Assembly: GCA_020465985.1 (NCBI GenBank)
Contig: JAANYP010000760.1
Coordinates: forward strand, 310,001-374,000
Length of the DNA stretch: 64,000 bases
DNA from: Centrapalus pauciflorus
Lineage: Eukaryota; Streptophyta; Magnoliopsida; Asterales; Asteraceae
Reading direction: 5' to 3'
The notes beneath the pieces are model-generated. The model was not told the DNA's origin and ran no database searches. It was given only the letters and a program-made list of their open reading frames with translations. Positions 60,371 to 64,000 of the stretch are shown here, one piece after another. The translations under genes and the position numbers were made by a program. The number at the start of each line of letters is the position of its first letter. Within the stretch, counting starts at the first letter, position 1.

Positions 60371-62403
60371 TTATCCATCTCAAGACAGTGAAAGGAAATA
60401 GATATAATCATCATATCATGCAAGAATTTAAGATAGAGGAAACATGTTGATAAACCTAATTAATTAACATTGTCTTGTAAAGACCATATAATGTCTTAAA
60501 TGAATAATAGCAATTATATAATGAATTGATGCAAAATATGATATGGTATTTTATAAAAATTACAATATAAATTTTATAAATATATAAACATTAAACTTAA
60601 AGTAAGTGAGATATAAATAAAACAATTGGATAAATTTAAAAGGGATGTAAATGAAGATTTTAAAACTAATAGTCTCATGGTTTTGTTATCTCGTTTGCCC
60701 CAATTGACCAAACGAAACCATTTTTACAAAAGAACTTATAGACCCAATTTTACAAATTATACATTTTCAATTGAATAGCCAGATAAGAAAGAAAAAAATT
60801 AGAACTGTGGTTTCGACATGCTAAGTTTTTAGAGTAAACTGAAAGCCATTAGACCCAAAGCAATACACGACGCTATACATTGTTGGGCTCGACCTATATT
60901 TGGTTGTATTGTGGTTCTAGGGTTTTGAGTCTTTTGACTTTTTATTTATATAGTGTAATGGATAGTTAAGGTTTATGTACTCATCATTGACTTGTAAAGA
61001 AAGATTACTCCTTGTTTGTGGACATAAGTAACATTAATCGTATCACATAATTACTTTGTGTTCATGTATGAACGCTTTTACGTTATTTTCTAACACAAAA
61101 CAAAGTGAAACGAACCCATACTTACAAAATAAGCCCCCTCATTTTTGGCAACGGAAGTGTCTGCATCACAAAAAAGTGCACATCTATAAAGTCGAACATT
61201 GATCTCTCACACAACACTTTATTTGTGCGTTGTGTGGGTTGCTCCGTTTAAAAACTTTATTTTTTTGTAGTTCTTTATAGTAATATGATGTATATTTGTA
61301 TATAATTTTTTTGTATTTATTTTTATTGTGGACCCATGATCTAACAGATGAGATTAATCATATTTGCTCTCCAGCAAAAAACAACATATATTTATAATTT
61401 TGTAATTCTATTAATTTCAATCACATGTGATAATTAAACCTTTTGAAAGATTATTTTGTCATTATGTATAAATTGTGTTTGTCATGGTGTAAAATGTTGA
61501 TAACATTTAAAATTATTTTAAAATTTAATTAATTAACTGTACTAATTAAAAACTTTAAAACTAATAATTAATAATTAAGGTTTAGAATTGGTCAATTTTA
61601 TATATGTTTTATTTCTTTATTTATAAATTTTTTCTATAGTTATGACAGATTTGTGTCTATACAGTTAATGATGAATTTTATTACTTACTAGTATATATAT
61701 TATTATATAATGATGTTACACATTTATTATTGTTATGATTTTCTTCATTTATAACCATTTTACTTTATTGAGATAATTTTTTAATAACACAAAATAATAG
61801 ACTTTATCGTTAATTGATTAAAATAAATATCCTAAAATAAATAAATTATTAATATATTTAATCATCATAAGTAGTTTTAAAGTCCTTTAACCTTAATAAG
61901 GTCAAATTTCATCCCTATTTTGCCTCCTCTACCGCCAAAAATTTTACGAAATCGGTATGTTGGCAACCAATTACCTTAATCTCAACGAGTCCTCCAGCGA
62001 TTGATTTGGTTTTCGTTTAGGGTTAGATGCACTTAAATCTCCTACGGAGACACTTCAACCTACGATGAATCCTCCGTCAACCTATCAAGCACTTAAAGTT
62101 TTGATTTGTTCATCATCGAATTGTTGATTTAGGATTTGGATTCAATCTATAATTTGGCTTTAAATTGTTGACTTGATTTTCATTTTTCTTCCGAAATCGT
62201 TTGTAATTGAAAGATTTTCCGAAAAAAGGTGATGATCGGAGCAAAATGCAATAAGTTGCAGGTCACATTTTTGAAAAAAATCACTATACTGATAAGTTTT
62301 AGTCTGTTGAGGGTTTTTTGTGACAACAAAATTGATTGAGGGTTAATCATAAAGACAATCCAACTTGGATGTTTTGCGCAAAAATCCCTAAAATTATTTA
62401 TAT
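60371..62403. other. Intergenic, unassigned
   Basis: Mostly AT-rich. From 61880 to 62240 the GC content is higher (CCTCCTCTACCGCC, CCTACGGAGACACTTC), which may be a remnant of coding or leader DNA, but all frames are closed and no family was recognised. The stretch 62270-62395 contains words typical of MULE arms (GTTGAGGGTTTTTTGTG, TTTTGCGCAAAAATCCC) without a partner. Confidence 0.35.
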
Positions 62404-63380
62404 CGTATCATACTTTTTTTCCATACTTTATATGTGTTTCATTTCTAAATGGTAACTATTTTATTCCTTGATGCAAAGGCATGACACGTGATGGTGTAAC
62501 AGGTGTAGAAAATGTTACCCGACTCCCATTGCCCGGGGTATAGGGGAACGACACTGGGGGTAGGGAAGCCAGACAAGATACAGGCGGCATAGCCGTCACG
62601 ATAGGTGTGAGAGGGTTACCTGTTACTAGCGAGGGCATCACGGAGGTATGGACAAGGCTTCTAGGTGGGTCCCGGGGCATTTCCACCTCTTCCACCAATT
62701 GATCTTCCTCCTCCGCATCCAAAAACAACCGGGTCGTAACTCCTTCCAGTCTCAGCTTACGAATTCGCTCAGCCATTAATGCTTGCAGAGTGTCGAAGTG
62801 TCGATGAACAAAATCCATGTCTACCATTGGATCCGCTGCAGGATCCACATCCATGATTACAGTTTGAGTGTTAACCGAATTTGAGGGATCTGAGGACCCA
62901 ATCATCGTTGAAGACAGACGAATCAAGGAGGGTTAGAACGAATAAATTTTAGAGAACCTTCTTCGAGTTCCCACGGATGGCGCCAATTGTTCGTGTCTGA
63001 ATCCGCCAATCGATGGATGGCTGAATGAGTAGCTGCAAAACAGGGTACAACACTAGGTCAAAGGTCGAGGCAGGGGTGTCCTACGTCGACACTCCGATGC
63101 CTAAGTCAGTAAGAAGAGAATCCTCAGTGAGTGAATGGAGAAATTAGGGTTTGTCAATATTGCATACCTTTGATTAAATGCCGCTGAGTGTTATTTATAC
63201 CTTACGTCTCACAGAGATTCCTCCTATAAGAATAGGACACCTGTCATAACAGAATTTCCCCCACGTTCCTTTCCATGCGATTCTGTTATTCCCTTCTGTT
63301 GAGCTGGCCATGACACGTGCGATTATAAATGAAACCGTTTTAATTGGCCCACGTCAGACTTACAACACGCTCAACCAACA
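62404..63380 (-). mobile_element. 5' part of a Gypsy-like LTR retrotransposon
   Basis: On the minus strand: an LTR (63380-62988, 393 bp, TGTTGG...GAACA) with a TATA box (GGTATAAATAACAC). Two bases later comes a primer-binding site TGGCGCCATCCGTGGGAA, the form seen in many plant Gypsy elements, and then an open frame. The rest of gag, pol and the 3' LTR are absent. The low-coordinate boundary is not sharp. Confidence 0.7.
62456..62926 (-). pseudogene. Gag N-terminal fragment of the Gypsy-like element
   Basis: A 156-codon frame beginning about 50 bp after the primer-binding site. It is rich in acidic residues and Pro, with a helix-like stretch HRHFDTLQALMAERIRKLRL at about residues 41-60, as expected for the leader of a plant Gypsy gag. 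No capsid domain or zinc knuckle follows before the stop, so the protein is truncated. Its GC content is well above the flanks. Confidence 0.55.
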
Positions 63381-64000
63381 TAATCAATTTTATACTAATT
63401 TATCAACCCGTGCATTACATGAATAACTTTTAATAAATAATTGGTTAGATAAAATGTAAGTACACTTAAAATTAAACTGTATAATGTTATCTATTTATTA
63501 ATATTTAAAGATAATAAATAATAAATTGTATTTGTCTTTTATATTATTAATCTTTATAGATATCATAAATAATGAATTATATGTATCTTTTATTTTATTT
63601 TAGAAATTATAAAATGTAATTATTTTTAAAGTGGTGATGTCATATGTTTGATTTATTAAAGGCAAGTCCGATTTTAGAAAGAAAAAAAAACACGTTTGAT
63701 TTTGTTCTGATGGTAAGCGCGACCGTTTTTCCGCCAAATTAACCAACATAGATTTGTCTTTTCTGTTGTAGAAAAAATTATTTTCTTAATTATAATCATT
63801 GACTATAAATATCACTTTTGATGAAATAAACGATAAATTATAATAAAAACGTTAACAAAATAAAAAATAATTTTACACTTGCAAATACGGTTTTTTAAGG
63901 AGGATATAAAGTTTCATTCATTTAATTATAGGCCAACTTTAGAATTTTACGTTACTTGAAATTAAACTTATTCCTTAAAATAAAACTTAATTTAATCTGC
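63381..64000. other. AT-rich end of window with a degenerate Helitron end
   Basis: At 63393-63420 the text CTAATTTATCAACCCGTGC followed by ATTACATGAATAA resembles a minus-strand Helitron 3' end (hairpin before CTAG) in decayed form. The remainder is AT-rich with no gene. Confidence 0.4.

Overview
This window looks like nuclear DNA of a flowering plant, most likely a eudicot. The genes have small GT-AG introns and plant family types, there is a plastid-derived tRNA fossil, and the very AT-rich intergenic DNA is packed with plant MITEs, MULEs, hAT elements, Helitrons and LTR-element remnants. The repeat families would fit Asteraceae, but that is an impression and was not tested.

Five protein-coding genes are well supported. 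(1) 775-4439, minus: a four-exon sugar/H+ symporter of the STP family, closest by recall to STP7. (2) 21295-23956, minus: a seven-exon WSD-type wax ester synthase/diacylglycerol acyltransferase with an intact HHxxxDG motif. (3) 39030-41003, minus: an intronless transmembrane-nine (TMN/EMP70) protein with a C-terminal KLD signal. (4) and (5) 51068-51400 and 57102-57428, plus: two related small proteins of unknown function sharing a CxCALH / CxH block and a SYPxRRxWSEGS block. No operon-like relation is expected between these genes; each stands in its own stretch of repeats.

Most of the window is layered mobile DNA, and many elements still have readable target-site duplications (TSDs). 2.5-8.6 kb: a MULE MITE and a Tourist-like MITE in STP introns, then a tandem duplication and a family of GAGCTC-rich elements. 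11.8-13.8 kb: a hAT element (8-bp TSD) holding a MULE-type element (10-bp TSD) that carries a GC-rich AT-hook-coding fragment. 16.9-19.0 kb: tandem Helitron ends with a MULE inside. 24.3-27.2 kb: PIF/Harbinger-like and MULE MITEs. 27.8-30.5 kb: a SINE, then a hAT nested in a hAT. 30.6-33.4 kb: a MULE nested in a MULE. 37.3-37.8 kb: another MULE. 42.1-45.6 kb: three or four elements bounded by (TA)n microsatellites, the last a plus-strand Helitron. 47.9-50.3 kb: Helitron ends, a mostly deleted Copia-like LTR element with six CTCCCCCT motifs, and a complete 307-bp Helitron. 51.7-56.1 kb: more GAGCTC-rich elements, a tRNA-derived SINE, a plastid trnF fossil and a MULE with a captured-looking core. 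57.8-60.4 kb: a 1.5-kb near-palindromic MULE and a 478-bp MULE. 62.4-63.4 kb: an LTR, primer-binding site and gag-start fragment of a Gypsy-like element.

The most unusual items are the uncharacterised small-protein pair with a conserved Cys/His pattern, the AT-hook-carrying Pack-MULE inside a hAT, the long hairpin MULE next to one small-protein gene, and the several perfectly bounded nested insertions.
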